The position numbers and the translations under genes are program-made. 64,000 bases of DNA, from assembly GCF_013337045.2 (NCBI RefSeq), contig NZ_CP118259.1:3241001-3305000 (forward strand), given 5' to 3'. The DNA comes from Agrobacterium vitis (GTDB lineage Bacteria; Pseudomonadota; Alphaproteobacteria; Rhizobiales; Rhizobiaceae). Below, one piece after another: positions 39,049 to 48,055 of the stretch. Position 1 is the stretch's first letter. Every line of letters starts with the position of its first letter. Below the pieces are notes generated by a model that was not told the origin of the DNA, did no database searches, and saw only the letters and a program-made list of their open reading frames with translations.

Positions 39049-39049
39049 C

Positions 39050-40459
39050 ATGAGCGCACCTCGTACCCTCTACGACAAGATTTTCGATGACCATCTGGTG
39101 GATCGCCAGGATGACGGCACCTGTCTTCTCTATATCGACCGCCACCTCGTGCACGAAGTGACGAGCCCGCAGGCTTTTGAAGGTCTGCGCATGGCTGGCC
39201 GCAAGGTGCATGCACCAACCCGCACACTGGCCGTCGTTGACCATAACGTACCGACCACGCCGGATCGGGCCGAGGGCATCAAGAACGAGGAAAGCCGCAT
39301 CCAGGTCGAGGCGCTCGCCAAGAACGCCGCTGACTTCGGCGTCGAATATTATTCCGAAAAGGACAAGCGCCAGGGCATCGTGCATATCGTCGGCCCTGAA
39401 CAGGGCTTTACCCTGCCCGGCATGACCATCGTCTGCGGCGATAGCCATACCTCGACCCACGGTGCCTTCGGTGCTTTGGCGCATGGTATCGGCACGTCGG
39501 AAGTGGAACATGTTCTGGCCACCCAGACCTTGATCCAGAAGAAAGCCAAGAACATGCTGGTGCGTGTCGATGGCAAGCTGCCTGCTGGCGTCACCGCCAA
39601 GGACATCATTCTCGCCATCATCGGTGAAATCGGCACGGCTGGCGGCACCGGCCACGTCATCGAATTTGCTGGTGAAGCCATCCAGGCCCTTTCGATGGAA
39701 GGCCGCATGACCGTCTGCAACATGACGATCGAAGGCGGCGCCCGCGCTGGCTTGATTGCGCCTGATGAAAAGACCTTCGAATATATCAAGGGCAAGCCCC
39801 GCGCGCCGAAGGGTGAAGAGCTGGACATGGCGCTTCAATACTGGAAGACGCTGCATACCGATGAAGGCGCACATTTCGACCGCACCGTCGTGCTGGATGC
39901 CGCCAACCTGCCGCCCATCGTCTCCTGGGGCTCTTCCCCGGAAGATGTGATTTCGGTTCAGGGCGTCGTGCCGAACCCGGACGATATCGCTGACGAAAAC
40001 AAGCGGACGTCGAAGTGGCGCGCGCTCGACTATATGGGCCTGAAGCCCGGCACCAAGATCACCGATATCGCCATCGACCGGGTGTTCATCGGCTCCTGCA
40101 CCAATGGCCGCATCGAAGACCTGCGTGCCGCAGCCGCCGTGCTGAAGGACCGCAAAGTGGCCTCGACCGTTTCTGCCATGGTTGTTCCAGGGTCTGGCCT
40201 CGTCAAGGAACAGGCAGAAGCCGAAGGTCTCGACAAGATCTTCCTCGATGCCGGTTGCGAATGGCGTGAGCCGGGCTGTTCCATGTGCCTGGCCATGAAC
40301 GACGACCGCCTGAAGCCGGAAGAACGCTGCGCCTCGACCTCGAACCGCAATTTCGAAGGCCGCCAGGGCTATAAGGGCCGCACCCACCTCGTTTCCCCCG
40401 CCATGGCCGCTGCTGCCGCCATTGCCGGCCATTTCGTCGATATCCGCGAGTGGAAGTGA
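39050..40459 (+). CDS. leuC: 3-isopropylmalate dehydratase large subunit
   Basis: Isomerises 2- to 3-isopropylmalate in leucine synthesis, with LeuD. In 469 residues the 4Fe-4S cysteines lie in [13 protein letters not shown] and the GCSMCLAMN motif; [20 protein letters not shown] forms the substrate site. The N-terminus [20 protein letters not shown] is standard. leuD and leuB are not adjacent here. A long antisense frame covers the gene but is a codon-bias shadow. Confidence 0.97.
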   Translation: MSAPRTLYDKIFDDHLVDRQDDGTCLLYIDRHLVHEVTSPQAFEGLRMAGRKVHAPTRTLAVVDHNVPTTPDRAEGIKNEESRIQVEALAKNAADFGVEYYSEKDKRQGIVHIVGPEQGFTLPGMTIVCGDSHTSTHGAFGALAHGIGTSEVEHVLATQTLIQKKAKNMLVRVDGKLPAGVTAKDIILAIIGEIGTAGGTGHVIEFAGEAIQALSMEGRMTVCNMTIEGGARAGLIAPDEKTFEYIKGKPRAPKGEELDMALQYWKTLHTDEGAHFDRTVVLDAANLPPIVSWGSSPEDVISVQGVVPNPDDIADENKRTSKWRALDYMGLKPGTKITDIAIDRVFIGSCTNGRIEDLRAAAAVLKDRKVASTVSAMVVPGSGLVKEQAEAEGLDKIFLDAGCEWREPGCSMCLAMNDDRLKPEERCASTSNRNFEGRQGYKGRTHLVSPAMAAAAAIAGHFVDIREWK

Positions 40460-40480
40460 GATAGTCTCGAACTCTTCATC

Positions 40481-40508
40481 AGAAAGGCGGCTCTTGAGCC
40501 GCCTTTCT
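40481..40508. terminator. bidirectional terminator between leuC and the aldo/keto reductase gene
   Basis: Near-perfect stem AAAGGCGGCTC-TT-GAGCCGCCTTT followed by TTGTTTT on the plus strand, 21 nt after leuC. Read on the minus strand it is followed by TTTCTGATG-type sequence, so it could also stop transcripts of the convergent reductase gene. Confidence 0.85.
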
Positions 40509-40535
40509 TGTTTTCACTCAATGATTCACGTGAAA

Positions 40536-41366
40536 TCAGAAGCTCGCCGTCATTGGATCGGGTCCAATGCGGGTGGATGAGCTGTCGAGCGCAGCGATCT
40601 CAGTCATATCCTCAGGATCGAGGCTGAAATCGAACACCTTGAAATTCTCCTCGATGCGCGACGGCGTGACGGATTTCGGGATCACCACCAGCCCGCTTTC
40701 GATATGCCAACGGATGATGATCTGGGCCGCCGTGCGGCCATGCTTGGCGGCGATCTTGCCGATCACCGGATTATCCAACAGCTTGCCCTGACCAAGTGGG
40801 CTCCAGGACTGGGTGATGATACCGTGGGCCTGGTGGAAGTCGCGGGCTTGCTTCTGCTGGAAATCCGGATGCAGTTCGATCTGGTTGATGACAGGCACCA
40901 CGCCGGTTTCATCGATGATCGTCTTCAGATGCTCCGGATAGAAATTCGACACGCCGATGGAGCGGGCCCGGCCCTCTTCCTTCAAACGAGTAAAGGCCTT
41001 CCAGGTCTCGACAAACAGGCCACGATGCGGCGATGGCCAGTGGATCAGGTAGAGATCGACATAGTCAGTGCCGAGCCGTTTCAGGCTGGCATCGAAGGCC
41101 TTGAGCGTGTTGTCGAAGCCCTGCTCATTGTTCCACAGCTTGGTGGTCAGGAAAATATCGCCGCGGTCGATGCCGGACGAGCGGATGCCTTCACCGACAC
41201 CCTCCTCGTTTTCGTAGACGGCAGCCGTATCAATATGGCGATAACCCGCCGACAGCGCCGAACGTACCGCAGGTGCCGCTTCGCTATTGGGTGTTTGCCA
41301 GACGCCGAGACCCACCTGTGGGATGCTGTTGCCGTCGGAAAAGGAAATGTAGGATTGATCTGCCAC
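40536..41366 (-). CDS. aldo/keto reductase
   Basis: A 276-residue NADPH-dependent reductase. The catalytic tetrad is visible: Asp and Tyr in GYRHIDTAAVYENEEGVGEG, Lys in FLTTKLWN and His in LYLIHWPSP. The cofactor site is VVIPKSVTPSRIEENFKVFD. It belongs to the 2,5-diketo-D-gluconate reductase (DkgA/B) group by layout; the substrate is unknown. The GTG at 41366 follows GGGAG and gives the usual (M)ADQSYISFSDGN start; the ATG at 41381 has no ribosome site. Confidence 0.92.
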   Translation of the reverse strand: MADQSYISFSDGNSIPQVGLGVWQTPNSEAAPAVRSALSAGYRHIDTAAVYENEEGVGEGIRSSGIDRGDIFLTTKLWNNEQGFDNTLKAFDASLKRLGTDYVDLYLIHWPSPHRGLFVETWKAFTRLKEEGRARSIGVSNFYPEHLKTIIDETGVVPVINQIELHPDFQQKQARDFHQAHGIITQSWSPLGQGKLLDNPVIGKIAAKHGRTAAQIIIRWHIESGLVVIPKSVTPSRIEENFKVFDFSLDPEDMTEIAALDSSSTRIGPDPMTASF

Positions 41367-41557
41367 GTAAAAGTCTCCCATTCGAGATCGGGGTTTAAGA
41401 TCGGGCAAGGACCGTGACGGCCCGGGAAAAAGACAGAGGCGCAGCCGAGACTGCGGCCCGTTTGGGAATGCACATCAATGATGCCGGTTCCATAGATAGG
41501 CAAGCGTTGCCGCTTTCACACCCCGACAGACATCTGTTTGGATCGGAAAGGGATTTT

Positions 41558-42127
41558 TCACAGAACCGTGACGACGGTCGCTGGCGAAACAACGCCAAGC
41601 AGGCGACGCATGTCGGCGGGGCTGATCGCCACGCAGCCTTCCGTCGGGGCATAGTCCGGGCGGGCAATATGGAAAAAGATTGCAGACCCGCTGCCTTGTT
41701 TGCGGCAGGTGATGTTCCAATCCATCACCAGACAAACATCGTAAAGCCGGTCCTGTCGCTGCAACCGCTCATGACTGGGAGTGAAAGGCGCCTTGACCGG
41801 ACGGTTATAGGCCGGATGGCCCGGCGCATCGCACCACAGCATATCGGCACGAATCGACCTCAAGGGCAGGCGCGAGCATATGGCCCCACGAAGCTCCGCC
41901 CGAAAGTAGCCGCAAAGCAACCGCATCGATGCCCGTGGGGTTGCCCCATCGCCCTCGCGCTTGAAGGCCGTGATGCCCGACCGTCCGATGGCGGCGGGAA
42001 ACCGCAGCGGTCCAGCCTGAACGATGGCCTGGCTCTTGCAACCGGGCTTGCGGCGCACCACAATACTGCGAAGACCTTGGCGCGGTTGAGCCCCGGCTCT
42101 GGAAACTGGGTTTGGCATATCGCTCAC
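41558..42127 (-). CDS. L,D-transpeptidase-like (YkuD) protein
   Basis: A 189-residue protein with a YkuD fold. The catalytic block near the C-terminus is FFHIARPDYAPTEGCVAISP, with the nucleophile Cys; the usual His before Gly-Cys is Glu here (TEGC). GRSGITAFKREGDGATPRAS resembles the first conserved block. No signal peptide is seen. The family cross-links peptidoglycan or attaches proteins to it. The start is uncertain: GTG at 42127 or ATG at 42118, both with weak ribosome sites. It is divergent from cenR. Confidence 0.8.
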   Translation of the reverse strand: MSDMPNPVSRAGAQPRQGLRSIVVRRKPGCKSQAIVQAGPLRFPAAIGRSGITAFKREGDGATPRASMRLLCGYFRAELRGAICSRLPLRSIRADMLWCDAPGHPAYNRPVKAPFTPSHERLQRQDRLYDVCLVMDWNITCRKQGSGSAIFFHIARPDYAPTEGCVAISPADMRRLLGVVSPATVVTVL

Positions 42128-42237
42128 GGAGTTTTGCTTTGTCGAACACTTTTCTTGTAGAGTGAGTTGGCTAGATAAGACAATGATTTCAAGAACAGTG
42201 CAATCTGGCCTGTTCGCTGCTTGGGAGTATATCAGGT

Positions 42238-42921
42238 ATGGCTGCTCGGACGATCCTTCTGGTCGATGACGACGATGACCTGCGCGAAACGCTGGTGGAA
42301 CAACTTTCCCTCTACGAGGAGTTTTCGATCCAGCAGGAATCCAACGCCACCAAGGGCGTGCAGGCTGCCCGCAACGGCCAGGTAGACCTGATGATCATGG
42401 ATGTCGGCCTGCCCGACATGGATGGCCGCGAAGCCGTGAAACTGCTGCGCAAGGGCGGCTTCAAAGCCCCCGTCATCATGCTGACCGGCCACGACACCGA
42501 TTCCGACACCATTCTGGGGCTTGAAGCCGGTGCCAACGACTACGTTACCAAACCATTCCGCTTTGCGGTTCTGCTGGCGCGCATCCGTGCGCAGTTGCGC
42601 CAGCACGAGCAGAGCGAGGATGCGACTTTTACCGTCGGCCCCTATCTGTTCAAGCCAAGCCAGAAGCTGCTGACCACCGAAGACGGCAAGAAAATCCGGC
42701 TGACGGAAAAGGAAGCGGCCATCATCCGCTATCTCTACCGCGCCGGACAAAAAGTCGTCACCCGCGACGTGCTACTGGAAGAAGTCTGGGGATACAACTC
42801 CGGCGTCACCACCCATACGCTGGAAACCCATGTCTATCGCCTGCGCCAGAAGATAGAACGGGACCCGTCCAACGCCGAAATTCTGGTGACCGAAAACGGC
42901 GGTTACAAGATTATTCCCTAA
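42238..42921 (+). CDS. cenR: OmpR-family response regulator (CenR-like)
   Basis: A 227-residue two-domain regulator. The receiver domain (residues 5-118) has the acidic pair DDDD (9-12), phospho-Asp in MIMDVGLPDMDG (about residue 59) and Lys in YVTKPFRF. The winged-helix domain (about 130-227) ends GVTTHTLETHVYRLRQKIER and ENGGYKI. It closely resembles CenR/OtpR, which controls cell-envelope and division genes in alphaproteobacteria. No histidine kinase is adjacent. A cNMP-binding gene follows after 37 nt, as in Brucella. The symbol rests on resemblance. Confidence 0.85.
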   Translation: MAARTILLVDDDDDLRETLVEQLSLYEEFSIQQESNATKGVQAARNGQVDLMIMDVGLPDMDGREAVKLLRKGGFKAPVIMLTGHDTDSDTILGLEAGANDYVTKPFRFAVLLARIRAQLRQHEQSEDATFTVGPYLFKPSQKLLTTEDGKKIRLTEKEAAIIRYLYRAGQKVVTRDVLLEEVWGYNSGVTTHTLETHVYRLRQKIERDPSNAEILVTENGGYKIIP

Positions 42922-42958
42922 ACGGACATTGAACGGACCCTGAACCGGAGCATTCTCG

Positions 42959-43414
42959 ATGGCGCTGAGCGATGACATGCAACTGCTCTCATCCCTGGCG
43001 CTGTTTCAGGGCTTGGAGCCGGACCAATTACGGCTGATTGCCTTTGGTGCCGAACACAGGCCCATCGGCCAGGGCCAGCCGCTGTTTCGGGAACACTCCC
43101 CGGCTGAATGCGCCTATGTGGTGGTGCGCGGCCGGTTCGAGCTTTCCAACACCGGCCGCGATGGCAAGCCGCAAGTCGCCGCCGTTGCCGGTCCCGGCAC
43201 CATGCTGTCGGAACTGGCACTGGCCACTATGGTGGAGCGCAAATACACCGCCATCGCCCTGGAGGATTCCGAAGTGCTGCGCATTCCCCGCCCGCTGTTC
43301 CACCGGCTGCTGGAGGAATATCCGCAGCTCGGCTTGGTCATGCAGGAGCGCATCCGGCAAAATCTCATGGCACTGGCGACCGGTGCAAAGGGGATGGAAG
43401 AGCGTTTTCGGTAA
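42959..43414 (+). CDS. cyclic nucleotide-binding domain protein
   Basis: A 151-residue single CNB domain with no helix-turn-helix. It starts MALSDDMQLLSSLALFQGLE; the beta-barrel includes LFREHSPAECAYVVVRGRFE, and the phosphate-binding cassette is PGTMLSELALATMVERKYTA, with Glu but Lys where classical sites have Arg (ERKYTA against RxAT/S). Nucleotide binding may therefore be altered. It lies 37 nt after cenR and is likely co-transcribed, suggesting a regulatory partner. Confidence 0.86.
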   Translation: MALSDDMQLLSSLALFQGLEPDQLRLIAFGAEHRPIGQGQPLFREHSPAECAYVVVRGRFELSNTGRDGKPQVAAVAGPGTMLSELALATMVERKYTAIALEDSEVLRIPRPLFHRLLEEYPQLGLVMQERIRQNLMALATGAKGMEERFR

Positions 43415-43482
43415 TACGCGACGGCTCACCATGTCGCATTCTCTGGTGGGGCAGCAGGACTGCATCATCGTTTTACCGTGAG

Positions 43483-43750
43483 GTTCACCCCCCTCTGCCT
43501 TGCCAGGCTTGGCCCTTCGCATGGCTCCGGGCGTTCGTCAGTACAATCGATCCACTGGATCGATTGTTCGGCTACGCCGACCCTTCCTCACCCCACCTCA
43601 AGGGGGGAGATCGAACCGGAGTTGGCCGTTCGCTTCAAGCCATCTGAACAAACCGTCGGAAATCGCCAATGTTTCCGAAGAATGAGCGGCCACGTCTATC
43701 CGATCTCCCTCCTTGAGGGGGAGATGTCCGGCAGGACAGAGGGGGTAAAC
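43483..43750. repeat. compound palindromic intergenic repeat element
   Basis: The outer ends are inverted copies: GTTCACCCCCCTCTGCC... at 43483 and ...GGCAGGACAGAGGGGGTAAAC ending at 43750. Inner inverted arms lie at 43591-43613 and 43701-43721 (CTCAAGGGGG/CCCTCCTTGAG type). A perfect palindrome, ACAATCGATCCA-C-TGGATCGATTGT, is at 43543-43567. The layout is that of the mosaic, RIME-like palindromic repeats common between rhizobial genes. No coding function. The rest of the 400-nt gap holds nothing else obvious. Confidence 0.75.
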
Positions 43751-43814
43751 GTCATATCGAAGCGACAATATTTATGTACTGTCGCCAATCAATAACAGCG
43801 GTTTACTGACACTG

Positions 43815-44723
43815 CTATAGATCGTGGTTCTCCAGCCACTCCTTGCAGACCAGTTCGACAGCGCCCTGCAACTGTTTGATATGCTCCACCAGCCACGCCA
43901 ATTCCTCGGCGGTAATCTCATATTTTGATGAATAACGGGCTTCGACATAGGCGCGGTGCAGGCGATCGAAACAACGGCGGGCAAGGCGGTTTTTCCTCGG
44001 CCACGCATCAATCAGACGGGTATCCAAATTTTCGGCCAGCGGTCGCAATTTTCGCAAATTGTGCAGCCGGGGGCTATAGAGCGTCAGCACCAGCAGAACG
44101 CAGTGGTAAAGCCGTTCAACCGTTTGATGAAGCTGGAAGGCGGCTTCATTAAAATTACCACGCTCAATCAAAAATCCGGCTGCGGCCTGAAAGGCCTCGG
44201 CACTCGAAAACCAATCCTCAAAATAAGTCTTCGCCTGCGCCTGCCTCTCCTCTGGAGCCAGCGGCTGGGCCGTAGCGAGCGGAAAGCCCGGCGCTTCATA
44301 AAGCGGGATGCCGTCACGGGCGATATCGATGAAGAAAGGCAGGCCACGAGCCAGTCGATTGTTCATATCATCAAGGGAGTGAACAATGAAATTGACAGGG
44401 GTTTTCAAGCGCTTGGTGGCGATTTCCTCCCGTATCAGATAGTCCTGCGCACCGCGCCAGAACTCATCCTCATCGGCAAAAACCTCGGTATTGACCACCA
44501 CCAGCAGGTCATAATCGGAATAATAGCCGCTGGCATGATCCTCGACCCAATCGCCACGCGCATAGGAGCCGAACAGGATCAGCTTGAGGATACGACCGCC
44601 CTTGTTTTTATCGGACAGCCTGCCCTTTTGCGCGGCCTCAAATTCATCGAAGAGAATGCGGACCACCCGCTGCAGCTCGCGCTGCTTGCGGGCGGGCAGA
44701 TGATTGAGCCGGTCCTGATCCAT
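43815..44723 (-). CDS. nucleotidyltransferase-HEPN fusion protein
   Basis: A 302-residue protein. The N-terminal MNT domain has LILFGSYARGDWVEDHASGY and YSDYDLLVVV (the G-S...D-x-D triad). The C-terminal HEPN domain (about residues 160-300) contains NEAAFQLHQTVERLYHCVLL and the SPRLHNLRKLRP segment; the canonical RNase Rx4-6H pattern is not clearly present. GGAGGGG precedes the ATG at 44723, chosen over a TTG at 44744. It sits 28 nt after xthA on the same strand. It may be a self-contained MNT-HEPN toxin-antitoxin derivative; activity unproven. Confidence 0.85.
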   Translation of the reverse strand: MDQDRLNHLPARKQRELQRVVRILFDEFEAAQKGRLSDKNKGGRILKLILFGSYARGDWVEDHASGYYSDYDLLVVVNTEVFADEDEFWRGAQDYLIREEIATKRLKTPVNFIVHSLDDMNNRLARGLPFFIDIARDGIPLYEAPGFPLATAQPLAPEERQAQAKTYFEDWFSSAEAFQAAAGFLIERGNFNEAAFQLHQTVERLYHCVLLVLTLYSPRLHNLRKLRPLAENLDTRLIDAWPRKNRLARRCFDRLHRAYVEARYSSKYEITAEELAWLVEHIKQLQGAVELVCKEWLENHDL

Positions 44724-44751
44724 CCACCCCTCCGTTGCACTCAAATTGACA

Positions 44752-45555
44752 TCAAAGCGCGAACTGCGCTGTCACCGGTACGTGGTCGGACGGCTTTTCC
44801 CAGCCACGCGCTTCGCGCAAGATCTCGATGGTTTTCAGCGACGGCAACAGATCCGGCGATGACCAGATATGGTCGAGACGGCGGCCCTTGTCGGCGCTGT
44901 CCCAGTCCTTGGCCCGGTAACTCCACCATGTATAGAGTTTTTGCGATGGATCGACCAGTTCCCGCATCAGGTCTACCCAGCCACCCCGGTCGATCACGTC
45001 AAGCAGGCCTGCGGTTTCCACCGGGGTATGGGACACGATCTTCAGCAGCTGCTTGTGCGACCAGACATCATGCTCCAGCGGCGCGATATTCAGGTCGCCG
45101 ACCAGGATAGCGGAGGTATTCGGCTCGGCACTGGCCGACAGCACCTTCATTTCCTCGACGAAATCCAGCTTATGGCCGAATTTTGGATTGATCTCCCGGT
45201 TGGGCTCATCACCGCCCGCTGGCACATAGAAATTATGCAGGCGAATACGCCGCCCGTTCCACTCGAAAATCGCCGAAATATGGCGGCTGTCACCGACGCC
45301 GCAGAAATCTTGCCGGTGATCTTCGGTCAACGGAAATTTCGAGACGGTGGCAACGCCATGATAACCCTTCTGGCCATGCAGAATGGCATAGGGATAACCC
45401 AGCGCCTGAAACGCCTCCAACGGAAACTCATGGTTCTGGCATTTGATTTCCTGAAGGCAGAGAATATCCGGCCGGCGCAGTTTGAGAAAATGCTCGACGA
45501 TGGGCATACGCAGCCGCACCGAATTGATATTCCAGGTGGTCAGGGAAAAAGTCAT
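44752..45555 (-). CDS. xthA: exodeoxyribonuclease III
   Basis: AP endonuclease and 3'-5' exonuclease of base excision repair. In 267 residues, LTTWNINSVRLRMPIVEHFL opens the fold; LCLQEIKCQ holds the metal Glu, VGDLNIAPLEHDVW the Asp-Asn pair, and RRLDHIWSS and PSDHVPVTA the catalytic Asp-His. Followed closely by the MNT-HEPN gene. The 215 nt upstream, before the end of the GH3 gene, shows no other gene. Confidence 0.95.
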   Translation of the reverse strand: MTFSLTTWNINSVRLRMPIVEHFLKLRRPDILCLQEIKCQNHEFPLEAFQALGYPYAILHGQKGYHGVATVSKFPLTEDHRQDFCGVGDSRHISAIFEWNGRRIRLHNFYVPAGGDEPNREINPKFGHKLDFVEEMKVLSASAEPNTSAILVGDLNIAPLEHDVWSHKQLLKIVSHTPVETAGLLDVIDRGGWVDLMRELVDPSQKLYTWWSYRAKDWDSADKGRRLDHIWSSPDLLPSLKTIEILREARGWEKPSDHVPVTAQFAL

Positions 45556-45769
45556 GCCGGGTTCCTTCAGCGCCGGACCTTGCCCGGCATCGCCGTCTTC
45601 CGTCTACAGCATCGAACCGGAAAATGGAAAGGCTTGAAATTGACGATCTCGGAATACATTCGCAAGATGCGGCATCTTTGCAGGCTCGATCAAAGCATGA
45701 CGCTGCCGGAAAAACCAAGACACTCTTGACCGAGACTCGGGCAGAAACCAAGCCTCGGTCAGCGATGGG

Positions 45770-48055
45770 TCAATCCGTCAAACCAAACCCAAACGGATAC
45801 AATTCGCCACCCTCCAGCGCTGATCCGTCTGGCCTGGTGGTTTCCTTGAAGCCGGGCATATCGGATCGATTGTAGGTGACGGCGTCCTTCGTTCTTGGCA
45901 AAGCAAACGGCATCTTGCCCTGCGGCTTGACCTTGCCGGAGACCAGATCCATCATCGCAACATCCGTGACACCGAAGGTCGCCGTGATTGCGCCGGCATT
46001 TTTCAGTCCGCTGGCCTCGTCCAACACATAGGGCGCCCGAAAATAGATGCTTAGAACCACTTTCTTCGGGTCACCAATCTCGGCCATCACCGCCTTGATG
46101 TCCGCGAGGGACGGAGACATGCTGCGAGAGGTCTGGTTGGCCATGCCGGTGAAGCTGATGTCATCGACCTCCCACGGCAAGGCACCGCCAAAGATCAGCG
46201 CCGGTGTATCGGAGCACGTCGCATTGATTGCCGGATAGAGACGGCAAGGGTCCTGGCTTCCCCATGTCTCCCCCGCACCGGGCAATCCCGCGGGAATTCT
46301 ATGGGCCGGATTATTGCCGCTGGCGTCACTTTTGCTGTCATAGGCTGCACCGCTATCCTTGACCAGAACCCGGATGACCGCATAGTCAGCACCCGCAGCG
46401 CTTGGCCGGGTCTGGCCCTTGCTGGCATCATAATTTCCGTCGGTCACCTTATAACCAAACGTCTCGACATCCGCCTTGCCCATGCCCATCGTATAGACCT
46501 TGGCACCAGCCTTTAACGGCAAAAGCTTTCGGCCATCGGCCCCTGTCTGGTTTTGCAACAGGACAATCGACTTCCTCTGGATGTCCAACCCCTTGGCACG
46601 GCTGTCCTGCGCGCCAATCACGGTATTGGCCTTGCCCGCGTCGATATAGGGATTTTCAAACAGACCGAGCTGGAACTGTTCTTGCAGCAAGCGTCTAACC
46701 GCCTCATCAACACGGGCTTCACTCACCAGGCCCGAATCAACCAGATCAGTGATCGTCTTGTTGGTGTGGAACCCAGAGAGAATATCAGTGCCGCCGTTGA
46801 TGGCTGTCGCCACACGTTCCGGTATCGTCTTGCCTTCCAGCCCCCAGGCCCTGGTATCGACAATACCCGTATCGGAATTGACATAGCCCTTGAAACCGAG
46901 CTTTCCACGCAGGAGATCGGTGACGATCTGCTTGTTGAACGCAAAACCAATCTGGTCGTAGGTCACGCCCTCGTAGGTCAGGTTGATCGGCACACCGTAA
47001 TACGGCATGATCGACGACACCCCGCTCTCGATTGCCGCCCTGAACGGCTTCAGGTGGTACGCGAATTTATCGTCCGGATAGATCTGGTTCTTTCCGAAGG
47101 AATAGTGCGGGTCCAGGCCCAGTTCCTGCGGGCCGCCGCCCGGGAAATGTTTCAGGGTCATTGCCACCGCAGTCTTTGGATTGACCGGCCCACCTTGCAG
47201 GCCATTGACCAGCGTCTTTACGACATTCGCGGTCAAATCGGCGTTTTCGCTGAAGGTTTCATGAACCCGATACCAACGCGGTTCAGTGGCCAGATCGGCC
47301 ATGTAACCATATAGGCCGCGAAGGCCGACGGCATTGTATTCCGCTCCCATCACCTCGGCAAAGGTTTTGATATCAGCCATGTCGCCAGTCGTTGGGGCCT
47401 TACCGGTCTTCCGCGATTCCTCGCCCAATGCGGCGGCGGCCAGACCGGCTTCCTTCGGGAACTGCGTGAAAGCACCAGAGCCTGCCGAAATGCCGAAGCG
47501 TGGATCGGCTTCAACGTGATTGCGCGCATTGTCCTTGAACACGGCCGGAATGCCCAGGCGGCTGCCCTCTTCCATCTCCTGGATGATATTCGAGAAAGCG
47601 GCCAGTTGCTGCGGTGTAACAACGTAGCCACCGCGACTATTGGCTGGCGGACCATCGCAGGATTCTGCCTTTGCAGCGGCAACGGAGCGCAGGATGAAGC
47701 GCGTCATCTTCTGGCTGACAATATAGTCCACGGCCTTCGCATCAATTGCGCCGCCGCAGCCAGCATTTAGCGTGTCGATCATCAACATGCCGGCTTTTTC
47801 CTGCCGGGTCATCTGTGACAAGAGGTCGGCTGCCCGCTGCTCGGCACGCAAGCGCCAGTCCTCGTAAGGATCAAGCCTGCCATTGGCATTCAGATCCTTG
47901 AACTGTTTCCCTTCAATGGTGATGATGCTCTTCGCACGCGCACTCAGTGCCGGTTGACTGCTTGTGGCCATGGTCTTGCCATATGCGCCAAACGCAACCG
48001 TGACGCCAGCCACAGCGCATAGCGCCAATATGGGCGCACGCGTTCTATTGTTCAT
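45770..48055 (-). CDS. glycoside hydrolase family 3, secreted beta-glucosidase-like
   Basis: A 761-residue protein. The signal peptide MNNRTRAPILALCAVAGVTV ends near residue 28. Next comes an EF-hand-like loop DLNANGRLDPYEDW, then the GH3 TIM barrel with TLKHFPGGGPQELGLDPHYS and the nucleophile region GYVNSDTGIV (Asp in SDTG), and the C-terminal alpha/beta sandwich with SIVLLQNQTG. It should act in the periplasm or outside the cell on beta-glucosides or related glycans. GGAGGAGG precedes the ATG. It lies between xthA and the lolA-like gene. Confidence 0.9.
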   Translation of the reverse strand: MNNRTRAPILALCAVAGVTVAFGAYGKTMATSSQPALSARAKSIITIEGKQFKDLNANGRLDPYEDWRLRAEQRAADLLSQMTRQEKAGMLMIDTLNAGCGGAIDAKAVDYIVSQKMTRFILRSVAAAKAESCDGPPANSRGGYVVTPQQLAAFSNIIQEMEEGSRLGIPAVFKDNARNHVEADPRFGISAGSGAFTQFPKEAGLAAAALGEESRKTGKAPTTGDMADIKTFAEVMGAEYNAVGLRGLYGYMADLATEPRWYRVHETFSENADLTANVVKTLVNGLQGGPVNPKTAVAMTLKHFPGGGPQELGLDPHYSFGKNQIYPDDKFAYHLKPFRAAIESGVSSIMPYYGVPINLTYEGVTYDQIGFAFNKQIVTDLLRGKLGFKGYVNSDTGIVDTRAWGLEGKTIPERVATAINGGTDILSGFHTNKTITDLVDSGLVSEARVDEAVRRLLQEQFQLGLFENPYIDAGKANTVIGAQDSRAKGLDIQRKSIVLLQNQTGADGRKLLPLKAGAKVYTMGMGKADVETFGYKVTDGNYDASKGQTRPSAAGADYAVIRVLVKDSGAAYDSKSDASGNNPAHRIPAGLPGAGETWGSQDPCRLYPAINATCSDTPALIFGGALPWEVDDISFTGMANQTSRSMSPSLADIKAVMAEIGDPKKVVLSIYFRAPYVLDEASGLKNAGAITATFGVTDVAMMDLVSGKVKPQGKMPFALPRTKDAVTYNRSDMPGFKETTRPDGSALEGGELYPFGFGLTD

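Noticed and set aside
39005..40432. A 475-codon open frame antisense to leuC
   Set aside because: It mirrors leuC over its full length, has no recognisable domain, and is a codon-bias shadow of a highly conserved gene.
43543..43567. The 25-bp palindrome as an attachment site or phage integration site
   Set aside because: No integrase, tRNA or flanking direct repeat is present; it fits better as part of the palindromic intergenic element.
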